Shown here piece by piece: positions 48,889-60,869 of a DNA stretch of 64,000 nt. Position numbers and translations under genes: made by a program. The DNA is taken from positions 124,001 through 188,000 of the forward strand of contig JAMXBD010001397.1 in NCBI GenBank assembly GCA_024138025.1, given 5' to 3'. Origin of the DNA: Combretum micranthum. Lineage: Eukaryota > Streptophyta > Magnoliopsida > Myrtales > Combretaceae. Under the pieces are notes generated by a model, which had not been told where the DNA came from, made no database searches, and saw nothing but the letters and a program-made list of their open reading frames with translations. Each line of letters starts with the position of its first letter. Position 1 is the stretch's first letter.

Positions 48889-50706
48889 TCATCTTCTCCA
48901 CTTCTCAATTTCTCTCGAAGTTTTCTTGATCAGCTTTTTGGTGGTGCTTAAAACATCATCAATAAGCACACCCATGTCATCCCTACAAAGAACAAAGCAC
49001 CATGAACATCCAACATTAGACAAACTTCCAAGGAAAGGTTTCCAATAACAAAATAAAATAATGTCATTTATGTACCGCCCGGTACCCCCAAGACTCGAAA
49101 TTTACCACATCTGCCAATATGACAGACAGGTATCATCAAAGATGAGATTCTAAAAATCAATCATAGCCAATCGACTTTGAGTTGTATCAAAAAGGCAAAT
49201 GCAACCAATGGGTTATGAAATCAACATTTGACTCCGTCAATGAACAGATATATGCAAGGTTAGGTTTGTAAATAAAGATCCATTTCATCATTTGTTTATA
49301 TTATATAATTTTGTATTTATTTTGCTCCTCTTCTTAGTACTATATTTTCTGGTTTTTGATAGACGGGGCACAATCATATTTGAACTGGATATAGATGGAG
49401 GAGCTGCTGTTGGAATATGTTACTAAAGGCTTGCCTTGAGTGCACATGGTAGCAAAGGAAGATATATGTGGTGGATGACATAAATAATAATCAGTCGCTT
49501 AGATAAGCTATGCATATGTTCTTTACATTCTCCTAGGTGAAGTTTAGAAGCAACCTGCTCTGGTTGTGAAATTAACATCCGCAGCAAAAGCTGACTTTGT
49601 ACTCGATTCCATCAAAAGTCATTCAATACATTACCTCCATTCCTACCAAATGATCCGTATTCATAAGGGAATAAAGAAGATTACAAAAAGATGGAGGCAC
49701 ATGTGGAATTGTAGGAGAAAGCAGTGACAGATTGGACAGAGGATATGAAGTTGAAACGGCACGGTACGGGATTCACTCAAGTCTTAATTGTGGTAGCATG
49801 TTTGCACACATTCCTATGTGAGTGGGACTTGAAGGTTACCAAGTTGGATGCTTCTCAATCTTACAGTTGGACAGGAACCATTTCCTACTTGAGCCAGTGC
49901 TAGTAAGACTTGCATCAGGATCCTATTTTCAGAATCAAAAGCGGAAGAGCCAGGCATCACCAGGTGAATTTGATTGTGCGCACACAAGAAGTGGTGCAAA
50001 ATATACATACATACATACCATGTCTTTCATGTTTCTTATCTGAAGAAGTCTATTGGTTCATTTCTTGTTCGTTTTTATGCCGGCTGCGCTGAGGATGAAT
50101 CTCATGTATCTAGTTGTCCACTGTGTGTGTCCTTTTGTGTTTGTGATGTTCTTTTCTTTTCTTTTTTTATCCAATAAAGTTGGTTCTGCGGATGAAGATG
50201 CAATATAGATCTGACATTGAGGCTTTTCAACTTCAATTCCCCATTTTTAGTAGTAGTAGTAGTATAGTTAGTATTCTTGTGTAATAAGTTAGTTAGTTAG
50301 TTAGTTAGTTAGCTATATCTTTCTAGATTAATACTACAAAGTTAGCTAGTATAAATACTACATAGAATACTTAGCAAGGGAAATTACAACTATATTTTAC
50401 ATTTTATAAAATTGAAAAAGAGAGAGAAAGAGAGAGAGCGACTCATAATTGTAGACCATGGAAGAGGGAGCTAGAAATGGTGTGGGAAGGAAGCATTGAT
50501 AGCTTCATGCTATGTAGAAAATTAAAAATCTTTTAAACATAATCAATCAATAAAATAAAATCTGTAGGCTAAAACTTGTTTCATAAAAAAACCTAGGTGG
50601 ATCATTATCACCCTTTACTTTGAGTATTTGAGGATGAAGACTCAAAAGCAATCAAAGCTATTGTATTACTACTACTATCTACTCACTCATAGTTACATAT
50701 ACATAC

Positions 50707-50739
<33 letters not shown>

Positions 50740-51269
50740 AGAAGAAGAAGAAAAAGAAGAAGAAAGGGTACTAACTGAGTAGGAAAGTTTCTGATATTGA
50801 TATTGGAGTAGCGACGGAACTGATCTTGAGCAATGCCCCTTCCAAGACCATACCCAAATCCAAAACCAACACCACATCCACCTCCAATCCCAAATCCAAG
50901 CTGCAACCCTGGTATTCCAGGACCCACCCCTATCCCTGTGTTTTTTTTTTTTTTTTCAATGTATATATTATTATTTCAAATTCAAATTATATATCATTAT
51001 CATTATCATGTTATACTACCCAAAATATCAATAATCAATAATCATGAAGTGTGTAATTAATTAAAAACTGAAACTGACTCAAGTAACAAACAGCTAAAAA
51101 AAAAAAAGCACGCACCGCCCATGAATCCCAAACCGAAGCCTACACCACAGCCAGCCCCAAACCCAAAAGCCGGACCAATCTTCCCAAGCTGTTTCGACTT
51201 CACCACTGGAAGCTTCCACACCAAACCCCTCTCCTCCTCCTCCTCCTCCTCCTTTCTTGGCTTATCCAT
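48889..51269 (-). CDS. Glycine-rich chloroplast-envelope-type protein, TGD5-like
   Basis: Three exons (51,269-51,116; 50,935-50,776; 48,982-48,889) join in phase with GT/AG introns of 180 and 1,793 bp to give 135 aa. Residues 1-31 are charged and include seven Glu from a (GAG)7 run. Residues 32-90 are two Gly-rich hydrophobic repeats (GAGCGVGFGLGFMGG and GIGGGCGVGFGFGYGLGRG) around PGIPGLQLGFG. The C-terminus is a charged helix ending TKKLIKKTSREIEKWRR. This architecture recalls Arabidopsis TGD5, a small Gly-rich envelope protein for ER-to-plastid lipid import, and related glycine-rich proteins; the match is from memory. An in-frame upstream ATG at 51,308 lies in a GA microsatellite and is less likely. 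Exon 3 was located by its helix and splice phase. Confidence 0.75.
50244..50313. repeat. (TAG)n and (TTAG)n microsatellites in intron 2
   Basis: About five TAG and six TTAG repeats lie within the long second intron of the glycine-rich gene. A GA-rich run follows at 50,404-50,440. Confidence 0.9.
50698..50766. repeat. Compound (AT)n(AG)n(AAG)n microsatellite beside the exon 2 donor
   Basis: The run begins only about ten bases inside intron 2 of the glycine-rich gene. On the transcribed strand it gives a pyrimidine tract (CTT, CT) followed by AT repeats directly after GTTAGTACCC. Confidence 0.9.
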
Positions 51270-51308
51270 CTCTCTCTCTGTCTCTCTCACACACACACGA
51301 TACTTCAC

Positions 51309-51662
51309 TTGTTTTGCTGTATTTTTCCTTTTTGGAATAGAGTGGAAGAGGGAAAGACATGAAAAAGAAAAAAAAAAGTTATTTAAATTTTACTTTTAAC
51401 ATATTATTAATTTTATAAAATTCACTCTTTTTATTCAATTTTTTTTTCTTGTGCAAAAACCAAATAAAAAAAAAACACTTGTTTTCGATTCTCTTTTCCT
51501 TTCTTTTCTTCTTCTTCTTCTTTTTTATTTTTTTATAGTCCATCCATTTTCACTTTATTTAAATTTATCTAAAAAATAAAGTTTTCTTATTTTTTGGATA
51601 CATTTATTTGTCTTTTTGGAAAATCCGTTATTGTGAAATTGAAAAATTTTAGGATCGCAACG

Positions 51663-51701
<39 letters not shown>

Positions 51702-52290
51702 TTAATCTGTGGGAACTTATTATTTATAATTTCAAATTGTTATAAATCATGATTTTAATATTCTAATAAAATTATCTTCTGCTAATATACACCACTTGTT
51801 TTCCATTTTTCTTCCCTTTATTTCTCTCTCTTAAATTTAGAATTCATGACTCTTCCTCTTTTGAAACTGAATCCTAAGCCACTCATCTCTTATTCTTTAT
51901 TTGTCATTTTTGCTTTTATTTTTACTTTGATATAGTTTTGATAATACATGTTCACGTTAATGAAGCTGCACTTTGAATTTGTCACTCTTATAAATTTAAG
52001 GTAAATCTTATGATTTTTTTTAAACTACAGTGTAACTGCTTTTATACGTTTAAATGGTGACTTCTTATTTAATTAATTTTTTTTTTATAAATGCAAGTTC
52101 CTGTATTAGCACTTGTACATTGAGTTGAATTTTTTTGATTGAGTAAAACTACATTTATAATAGGATTATTCTATAAAAATAACTAGTTAAGTAGAATATG
52201 TTATTATTTTATTAGTCAGTTATATAAGAAAAGTTTGGATAGTTTGTTATAGAAATTATTACGAATGGTGATAAGATCTCCTATCAGGCT
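51309..52290. other. AT-rich intergenic DNA, upstream of the glycine-rich gene
   Basis: It contains the probable promoter of the glycine-rich gene near 51,310-51,500, without a clear TATA box. A (TA)n microsatellite of about 16 units lies at 51,664-51,695. No gene is seen. Confidence 0.5.
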
Positions 52291-52309
52291 GTTACAGCAA
52301 TTAGGTTTC

Positions 52310-53065
52310 AATGGTTAAAAAATAAGTAGAGTATGGAACATTGTTTGTGTCCTATCCTGTAAGGTACGGGCTATTAAATTTCATACTCAGAACCTACCAT
52401 GTGGCACTTTTTACACATATTATGCCTTGTGCTGTATAAACAAGGTGAAAAGAATTTTCTCCTCGTTGGCCTTTTCATATGAACTCATGTGTTGTCCTTG
52501 TGATATCCATTTAAGGTCTGCTCTCTTATAATAGTTTTCTACCAAAATCTTGTAAGCCTAGTTCTTGGCAATAACTCGTCTCCATTGATAACTAGAGTGT
52601 GAAAAGTCCCCAAATATTTGATCTACTTTGAACTCTTAATCTATATAATTTCTTGGGGTACCATGACCATCAAACTCAGGCAACCTCATTATGATTTCAC
52701 TCAATGTCTTGGTTACATAATCAATTCCATAACTAACATTTGTTAATCATGGTTTCTATTTAAATATAACCAAACTTTTATCCAATAATAGTAACCCTAG
52801 CCTTCAATCACACCATGTAAACCCTAGGTTTCAATCACCACAGGTAACAGTCACACTCCAACAATATGCAATATCGAAGAGTCGCATTCACACACAAAAC
52901 ACCAATGGTGCAAAATCACACAATATGGTGAGAAAGGAATCTACTTTTTATCCCCCACGCAATTCAATGTAGACAATAACTTGTCTCTCAAAAAGCAAAC
53001 CCTAACTTATCTTCTTTTTCAACTAATCTTTGTCAAAGCCTTAGATTTCCATCACAACCCCATTC
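52310..53065 (-). pseudogene. LTR-retrotransposon gag remnant
   Basis: The minus strand reads VTKTLSEIIMRLPEFDGHG then TPRNYID, a stop, EFKVDQIFGDFSHSSYQWRR and further broken frame to about 52,440. The pattern of proline/Phe-Asp-Gly, Tyr-Ile-Asp and Lys-Val-Asp-Gln-Ile-Phe resembles the start of the retrotransposon Gag domain of plant Ty3/gypsy chromoviruses. A matching PBS stands upstream at 53,075. Several stops show it is a relic. The rest of the element is not found to the left, so it is truncated. Confidence 0.5.
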
Positions 53066-53075
53066 TCTGATACCA
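53065..53075 (-). promoter_or_regulatory. Primer-binding site of the gag remnant
   Basis: On the minus strand TGGTATCAGAG, complementary to initiator tRNA-Met, follows an LTR-like end (..TGTATCA) by a few bases. The LTR would start on the plus strand at about 53,079 (TGATACAGGA), but its other end was not found. Confidence 0.55.
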
Positions 53076-53149
53076 AGATGATACAGGATAATATCCATAT
53101 TAAAGTTACGCTATGGATTTCTCTAAGAATGTGCAATATATTATTATTA

Positions 53150-53590
53150 GGTAAATTAAACTAGAGGGTATCAACTTTTAAGACTAAGTTCATTTAAAGT
53201 ATCATGTTTTGAGTAGTCAAAAAGGTAAATCAATGTTTTACAAAATTCATTTAAGCTTTCAATGTTTAAATTAATTTTCCATTGATTTTCACTAATTTTC
53301 CTCAATAGTCAATTATTGATACCTTATTTGACTCAATTTGCAAAATATTGATTCTTTTTTTAATCACATAAAACGTTGGAATAATGGTACGAGAAATGCC
53401 TATACTATCGATTTTGGGCAATTCAATATTTGATCTTTAAAACTTGGCAAATTAGTGTCTACAATTTTAAAGCACTTGCATTTCAATCCCTTCATCAGAT
53501 AGTGCTCTAATGGATGTTTTTATGTTGATGATGTGGCATGATTTACTAATAAATTGACTTGACACATACTTTAATGTAACCTTTTGTCCT
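53150..53590. repeat. Dispersed AT-rich repeats, second copy and a neighbour
   Basis: Positions 53,150-53,370 match the repeat at 39,535-39,761 in order and phrase (AGGTAAATTA...GTATCAA...TTGATACCTT). From about 53,390 a different unit starts, with TCCCTTCATCAGATAGTG and TTGATGATGTGGCATG, a pattern common in dicot non-autonomous repeats. No ORF is present. Confidence 0.45.
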
Positions 53591-53857
53591 AAAAAAAAAA
53601 ATACAAGAAGCATGATGGAAGACATTGTACATTCCTAATTTTAACCATGTCCCAATATTAAACATAACTTCAGCATAATTTACTCAACTAATCCCAAATT
53701 TTATTGTGCCCTAATTTTAAACTTTGTGAAGCAAGGGATGAACGAAGCTAGGAGAGAGATGATGGTAAGCAAATCAGGTCATGGTGCACACCACAACGAA
53801 CAACGTTCAAACTAACATGCTTGTTTTTAATTTCTTTTTTAAAAGCATAAAATTTAC
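53591..53857. other. Intergenic DNA, nothing recognised
   Basis: AT-rich with an A-run at 53,591-53,600; no ORF or repeat identified. Confidence 0.5.
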
Positions 53858-54790
53858 CAACTAGTGTACTGGATGTATATGCTATAATAAAAACTAGTAA
53901 GAACCAGGTCGAATCCACAGTGAGCATGTGACTAATTACTATATTATAGCAATTTGACTCTAAGCTAGGTGAATTGAAATGGAGTTTTTCATATTTCTAA
54001 ACTAATAAGCTAATCTAAACCTTTATCACTGCAAATCATAACTAAACTAACACTAAGAATTACACTAGCACTAGAATTAATCTTAGAAAATGCTTCAATA
54101 ACGAAATGTGCAATTATGTAATGACATGGCTAGGATTTCCATTTGTTGCCTTATAGTTACAATCGAATTTGATTATTTGGATTTTAATTAAATTCACAAG
54201 AATTTAACTCTCTCTTGAGTTGCAAAATTCTAATTGTAACATGAATATTACTCTCGAGTAATCCACTTATAATCACTAGCTAAATAACATACTACTCTCA
54301 TAAGCCATGTTATTGTAATTGAATTTGTGATTCAAGCACATGTTTGTATCATAAATCACAATTGCAATCGCATTAAGAACGTGAGTTCTACGACTTTTGC
54401 TGAAATCACACATGTCCATGTTGGTTTTAAAATAGTATTTTTCTATTTCAATCAAGTCATAGAATCCCTCTCGAGCATGTTGAACCCTAATTCACAAGAG
54501 ATTTATAGACAAATTTATCTTATGAGCATTGAAATAGAAATAATCAAATTAAAAAAATAAAAAAAAAACATTATAAAAACTAATTAATTATTCAGGAAAT
54601 TGATAAACCCATCACATAATCCCACTAGACCATTTAGCTCACACTAAAAAGAGTAACTTCACTGATGATGATGATGACAACGACGACGTGTACACAATCC
54701 ATTACAAATGAAAGTACAAAGAATTTCTCCTTAATAATTTTGGGTCCACTCCATTGTAAAGCTTAGTTATGGATATTATCATATCTGGTG
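53858..54790 (-). mobile_element. Gypsy LTR-type fragment
   Basis: TACCAACTAGTGTACTGGA, then GTCGAATCCACAG..., is in reverse complement the pattern of the 3' half of many plant gypsy LTRs (a motif announcing that a gene follows a dry stretch of U5). The same layout, more diverged, is present at 60,870-61,845 and in the solo LTR at 4,996-6,348. Termini and target duplications were not found. No coding region. Confidence 0.3.
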
Positions 54791-56680
54791 ATAGAGAGTG
54801 AAGTGTCTAAGGGCGAAGTGGAGAATGGAGGAGATGGATGGGTGAAAAAAATGGATGGAGTGTTCTATATGAAGTGGGATGAAGATGAAGTGTGTGGATG
54901 ATGAAGTCAAATGTGTAAAAGTATATATGAGATGGAGTGTGTAAAGCGTATGTATGTTAAATTGGTAAATAGGAGCATAGTGATGTCAGGTTGGTGAAAC
55001 TAGGTGGAAAGTGATGTGAAAGGTATGAGAGGTGACAATTGTAAAAATAGGTATATCCTTTAGAATGGATCCCTAAAACTCGTAAAAGTACAAAAGGAGT
55101 CTCTAAGTAATTACAAAAGCGGGCATCTTAGTAAGTGAGCTCCAAAACAGAGTATCAAACAGTAAAAAGAGAATAGTAATAATCGTAAGTGTTGCTAAGA
55201 GTGGTTGGTATGTTGAAGTGCAGCTCAGTTCAATGCATGGAGCTCGATCTGCTGTTTGGATGTTGATTATAGGTTACACATCAGGTCGGTTCGGTCATGT
55301 TGAGGGGAGTTGCTACGCGATACATCATAGCAACTCAGTCATTGAAAGCTTAGCCATTAAATAGAGCTCAGATCTTTCACTATTCTTTAGTTCCTTCGAT
55401 TAGGAGCACTCAAGATACTTGGGAATTATTTCTGCTGTTGCAAACCTCTCTTGGTGTTTGTCTGTGCAACAATGGACACACTTGACTATTGTAGGTGCTG
55501 CTGCTACTAGGTCGACATTCTATCGGTGTCACATGCTCAATTTAGCTAATCAGGTTGGCTAAATTTGGAGTAGATTAACCTATATCAGAACAATGACAGC
55601 TCGGGCATGGATCTCTACTCAAGCGCTTGAATTAATCTAGTTAGTGCTTCCACTCAATTCATTTGGTTGTTTAATTCTGATCGGTATTAGACACTCAGGT
55701 ACCCATAGCTTTAAGCCCGCCGACATACTCGGATCTGTTGTGCTAAGCTGTTATGGTGTGATCAATCCAAAACTTATTGCTCAACAGTCGGTGTTATGGT
55801 ACTCAAAACTACAACTTGGGACTGTAAGGAGGTGTTGTAATTGGTGCTTGAGCATTCAAATAAGCCTTCAAGTAGTTGCTGTCGAAGGCAGCTCTGCATC
55901 TTCATTAAATCAGGTCGACATGAACTTAGAGCAGCTTGGGTCTATTGTGTTTGGAGATGAAGTAGCTGCTAATGTCTGCTACAATTCTATTGCACGCTCC
56001 TATCTAAGCATCGACCACTTTTGTTTAGCCATTATGCTCAGTATTCAATGGAAGTTGGCCTTGGATCGACTAGCTACTCTACTTTATTCTGCCCATGGTT
56101 GCTCAAACTTGCATCAATTCTACTCAGCCTTTGCAGCTGTTGGTTGGGTCTACTGCACGTGATGACTCGACCTGATACACATGGGCGCTCGATCAGTATG
56201 GCTTTTGCTCAGTTTGAAGACAGCTCAATACATCTAGTGTGGTGGTGGCTGCTTCAAATCAGTACATGAGGGCCCTTTACACAATCCACTAACTCTTAAT
56301 CAATTCACCCGGTAATTGGAGGAGCTCAAGTCAATGTGTCATCTTGGGGCTGCTTGGCATCTGAAAAATGTTAGAAGACAGGTCGGTGTTTTGAGTCTTA
56401 GCTTCTTCACTTCAGATGGAGGCTTAGTGGTCGGCACTCTATTCAAATCGGCAGAGTGAGTTGCTGTTCAGGGGAGCTAGATTCTGTGCTTGAACCTTAT
56501 GTCTATTGATGCTGGTAGATCTTCTTAGCAACTTGGTGATGAGGCCAAATATATGCTTAGTGGTTCAGAGGAAAGGTCGGTCTTGTGGCTAGCTCAGTTG
56601 GTGCTCCAGCAACGCTCTAGGGATGTTCAAAATCTACAAAGACTTTCACAAGTATAATAAAACAGAGCAGATTCCAAGCT
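54791..56680. other. Repeat-like non-coding DNA with AGCTC-rich segments
   Basis: From 55,200 the sequence is richer in GC and in words such as AGCTCAG and GGTCGG than its neighbours. Open frames up to 172 codons (55,644-56,162) show no domain, membrane pattern or family motif. It may be untranslated retroelement sequence; nothing firmer can be said. Confidence 0.35.
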
Positions 56681-57551
56681 TCTTGGCAAAGAAATCAAAC
56701 TACACTTGAAAGAACAACCTAAGCTACTCCAATATCCAAATAAATTGAGCATTGACCTGAACATTAGCACAAATGATAGCATTTCTTCTCATCCAGGACA
56801 AATCAAAGTAGCAACACATGCACAAGCATTCATGATAGCAAGTTAGCAACCAATAGAAGACAACCAAATCAAGAGCAAAACTGAAAGATGAATGGAAGAA
56901 ACACATCTTCAGTTGTTCGAGACATATGCCAAGACCGAACAAAACTGTAGTAGGAGCATGGGAATCCAAGAAAGCAACAATTTACAACTTTAGCAAGTTG
57001 AATCGAGTTATAGTCATTGGACACGAGCTCCATGACAATACAACATTTGGAGCAACTAATTATTATACATGACAACAATTGAAATAATACAACCAAGACA
57101 CAATGGAGAAGCACCTAGCAACTTAAAATGAGTGTGGGAAACTGGACCAATACCAGATTGAAAGTGGGCTTTCAAGCTTCATAACAACAGCCACGATAGT
57201 AACTCCAAAATTGAGTATGTCAAACTTGATACCAACAGCATCTTAGTTGTTTAAACAAAAATTGCAAATCTAAATTGAGAACTTAACCGACTCGAGCTAC
57301 ACTTGACAGTAAACATATAACCACCAAGGACAAAATAAAAGCAACAACAATTCATTTTCAATATAACACAACAGCCAAGATAAAACCAAGTGAGAGAAGA
57401 GTCCAAACCAAACCAGAACGAGAGACAAAACAGATTAAATTCCAATTGTTTTCCAAGTAAAGGCAAGCTAAGGTGCATGTTAGGACCACAAAACAAAAAG
57501 CTCCAAAGTCGCAAAATCAAAACAGGACAATTTCGACATTGCTTCATATAT
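56681..57551. other. Non-coding DNA, nothing recognised
   Basis: Rich in AACAA and CAA words, with short minus-strand frames rich in Cys, Leu and Phe that lack any family motif. It is similar in style to 59,100-60,000, probably from the same unknown repeat. Confidence 0.35.
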
Positions 57552-57925
57552 TGAGAAAATCTCTATCATCCGAGCTTCTGTTGGGATGATTTAAAATGCT
57601 ACAAAAATCTAAAAGAGAGATCTTCAACTTCTATTTTTTAAGTTTTTTAAAATTACGAATGTAACAAGGTCAAAATATGGCTTGAAGTTACTACACATGT
57701 AGTGGTAGCTATCTAATTTGTAAATCAACAGAGTTTTGTAGATTGAGCATATTTTTCTCGTAAGAGCTTCAATTGAAGTGATTAAACATGATATAGAAAG
57801 ACAAGAGAGAGATGTCGAATTTCTATATCTTTGAGTTTTGCAAAATTCTAAATGTATCAAGGTCAAAATCTGACTTAAGCTCACTACTTGTGCAGTGATA
57901 GCGTGGTGATTTGCAATTTGACACA
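57552..57925. repeat. Two ~187-bp tandem units, third partial copy at 58,975-59,100
   Basis: 57,552-57,735 and 57,738-57,925 share the order TATTGAG..ATCTC, AGAGAGATSTTC, TTTTGAGTTTT, AATGTAACAAGGTCAAAAT and ACTTG(T)GCAGTG(A/G)TAGC. A weaker copy (AAAGCTCTTCAACTTTTACA) follows at 58,975. The 1-kb DNA between (57,960-58,970) seems inserted into the array and shows no ORF; its kind is not known. Confidence 0.5.
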
Positions 57926-59100
57926 ATTTCATATATTAAGCATATCTCTCCCATCCAAGGTTGGAAAACTTGTGATTTTATATAGAATCGTCAGACGATC
58001 AATGGAATCGAAACATACAAACGTAAGTTTTATAACGTATATAAAATAGCATTCAAATACTACAAATATACTTACATTTTTCATAAAAAGAACTCAAAAG
58101 ACATCCTAAAAGAAAGAAAATCGATATAACTTTTTATTACAATATAAGTTATGATATAAAAATAATAATTACAAATAATTACCCTCAGCATAAAATTAAT
58201 GTATACGTATAACTATTGATATAAATTAAGTTACAACAAAATTATTATAGCATAAAAAACTAAAAATAAATAATTAATCTTCAATCATTTTATCATTATC
58301 AAAACTACCATAGACTCTCCTAGAATAATCACCATTATCATTATCATCATATTTGCCAACATCATTGTCTATGCTACCATAAATAATCTTCATAGCTTTT
58401 AATTCCAAATTTTCCAAAACATTCATTCATTTTCAATATCATCAATATCATGAATATCAAATCATCTCCATCTTACTCCTATGACTCCAAATTTATAAGT
58501 GTACTAATTCCTTCTATAGTAACTCTTTTAAATGTTTCATTATTCCTTACTCTTGGATAACTCAACCAATCTATATTTAATAAACGAAATATAACTTATT
58601 TCTCAACTTTTTAGCAATCATTAAATGAGAAATTTATAATGGTGTAGTTAGTTGCATAGTCTATTTAAGTTAAAGAAGCAAATATGGTTTAATTTCACTT
58701 ATAACTTGATGAACTTATTTCAATTGTGGAAGAACAGTGCTTATTTTTTAGTGTTGTTAACTCACTCTAGACTGAAATCAAGTAGAATCACATGGACTCG
58801 TGTAAAATCGTGTAGAACTACAGAATTAGTTGAATCGTAAACTCATAGAATTGTATAACTAAACTCACAATTCTTCTACACTAAAATAATTTTATATCCA
58901 AAGAGACTGATGAAATCATAAAATTCTAGAAACATACGAGTGGACTCATGATTTTGATAATCATGCTGTCAATCGAGATCCCTTTGAGGATATTCAAGTT
59001 GGTTTGTATAACTAAAATAAAGCTCTTCAACTTTTACATTTTGGATTTCGAGAAATTTCGAAAGCATTAGAGTAGAAAAAATGTCGTCAAGTTAGTTGAG

Positions 59101-60060
59101 GTTTTTTTTTTAACAACGAACTAAGTTTCAATTTTAGCACCATATACAACTCCGCTTCATAATAAAGACAACACAAGACAAGCAGCAACCCCTATTTTGA
59201 ATTAGAGCGTTCACAACTTTACAAGGAGAGCCCATAACAAGCTAATAATGCAGCACGCCAAAGCCGAGTCTTCGAGAGCAGTGTAACAACCGAGCAGCTG
59301 CAATTTCTGTATATCGACAGTTCTAAGCAACTCCACTATTTGCTTCTGCACTGCAATTTGATGCAGCGAGCAAACAATGGTAATAGCTAAAGAAACTCGG
59401 CGAGCTAACTCAATTTTGAATTACACAATATGATCTGAGCTCTACATTAAATGTTTGAGATCCATGCCAAACAACACACGAAGGAGAATATTCTTGACAA
59501 ACCATATTGAACATGAATTAACCTAAGCTCTAATTTATCCAAGCCACCTGGATTTATTGCTTATCAAGAGTAACCAAAAGCCGCAACTTTGAGCCGATTC
59601 AAGCATATAACAGACACAACAGCAACAACTTTAAGTGATACTAATCCAACCCTTTATCACCGAAAAAGTTAACACTGTAGGACGCCTAAGACCTTTAGTC
59701 AAGCGTCCAAGGCTGATACAAGAAGTGCTCATGTGTGTCAATCGAGCACCCACTTTACCATATAGCGGCAAATTACTTTTGGGTGTCCACAGCATCCATG
59801 AGAACGGCAGTAGAAACGAGCACACATAGACATAGTAGCTAATTTAAACGCCACGCCGAGCTCTACTTGGAACTGTTGAGTTCAACTCCAAGCTACAGTT
59901 TAACAGATTGAACAGCAGAGGCTAAGATCAAGCATCAACGCAAGAAAGTTAAGAAGAATACTGACTCACTTTAGTTGCACATCAAACCGACTGAGAATTC
60001 AAGTAGAGAAACTCACTTCAATTTTCCTTTGACGACCACATGTGATGTGGATCAATCAAT
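59101..60060. other. Non-coding repeat DNA, includes the match to the filler in F
   Basis: No gene is seen. Positions 59,341-59,579 recur, rearranged, inside LTR F at 62,588-62,796. The short frames on both strands at 59,631-59,829 have no family feature. Confidence 0.5.
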
Positions 60061-60869
60061 ATATGGAGACGAGATGTCTGATAAAAACATGTGAATATAA
60101 AAAGGCCCATTTATCAATTTTAGCAGTTGCTAAGTTAGGAAATGGTCGGAGCTTTTTCCTTTTGTGGGTCCAATAAGTTTATTTTCTTTCGGACAAGGTA
60201 TACTTTGCTGGATCGAGGCATATATTATGTAGGTCCATTTGAATATTTTAGAAGGATATTGAAGCAAAGACATCAATATAGGATCACCAGGAAGAACGTG
60301 GAGGAGAGTTGCAGCAGAACAATATTTTTTTTTTTTTCCATTGTATAAGGAATTTCAAACATTTTTTCCTTTTAATTTCTGCATGTATTCTTCAATTAAA
60401 GAGCATTAATAAGAGGCGTTCCGGGTTTGAGTGCAATCCTTTTTATTAGATTTATGAAATTGAAGGTTTTGATGAAGAAATTTATTCAAAGTATTTCCAA
60501 TCCTTTGTCTCATTATATTATTCGCTTGATTGCTTGAGATGCTGTGTTCTATAATTTTAGGTAATGCATTGATGAATTTAATGAATTGAAATGTTTGAAT
60601 TGCTTTGATTTTGATTTGTGATTATTTAGACATTTAATCATTGCTATTCATTGTCTATTTAATTTGTGTTGGGCCACATTGATTAGATAAATTAGAATTA
60701 GAGAAACTTGAAAATGATTCAACAATCCAAATGAACACAATTTGGGTTATTAGAAGAAATTCGTCACAGGAATGTGGATTTTGAGTAAATTCACAAAAAC
60801 TTGGTGGAGAGAAAAACCGAATTTTAAATTTTGTATTTTCTTTTTCAAATCATTGTCTAACTATGGTCT
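60061..60869 (+). other. LTR-like promoter stretch, no gene
   Basis: A TATA-type motif (AATATAAAAAGG at about 60,093-60,104), then a 60,326-60,339 T-run, and an AT-rich tail resemble a U3/R/U5 layout. No termini or target duplications were found. The 68-codon frame at 60,142-60,348 has no known motif. Confidence 0.25.

Noticed and set aside
50935..51269. Upstream ATG at 51,308 as start of the glycine-rich protein
   Set aside because: The extra residues come from a GA/CT microsatellite leader and have no counterpart expected in the family; the ATG at 51,269 opens the charged N-terminus.
55644..56162. 172-codon plus-strand open frame
   Set aside because: No recognisable domain, no splice context and located in repeat-like DNA; composition follows the local AGCTC-rich words.
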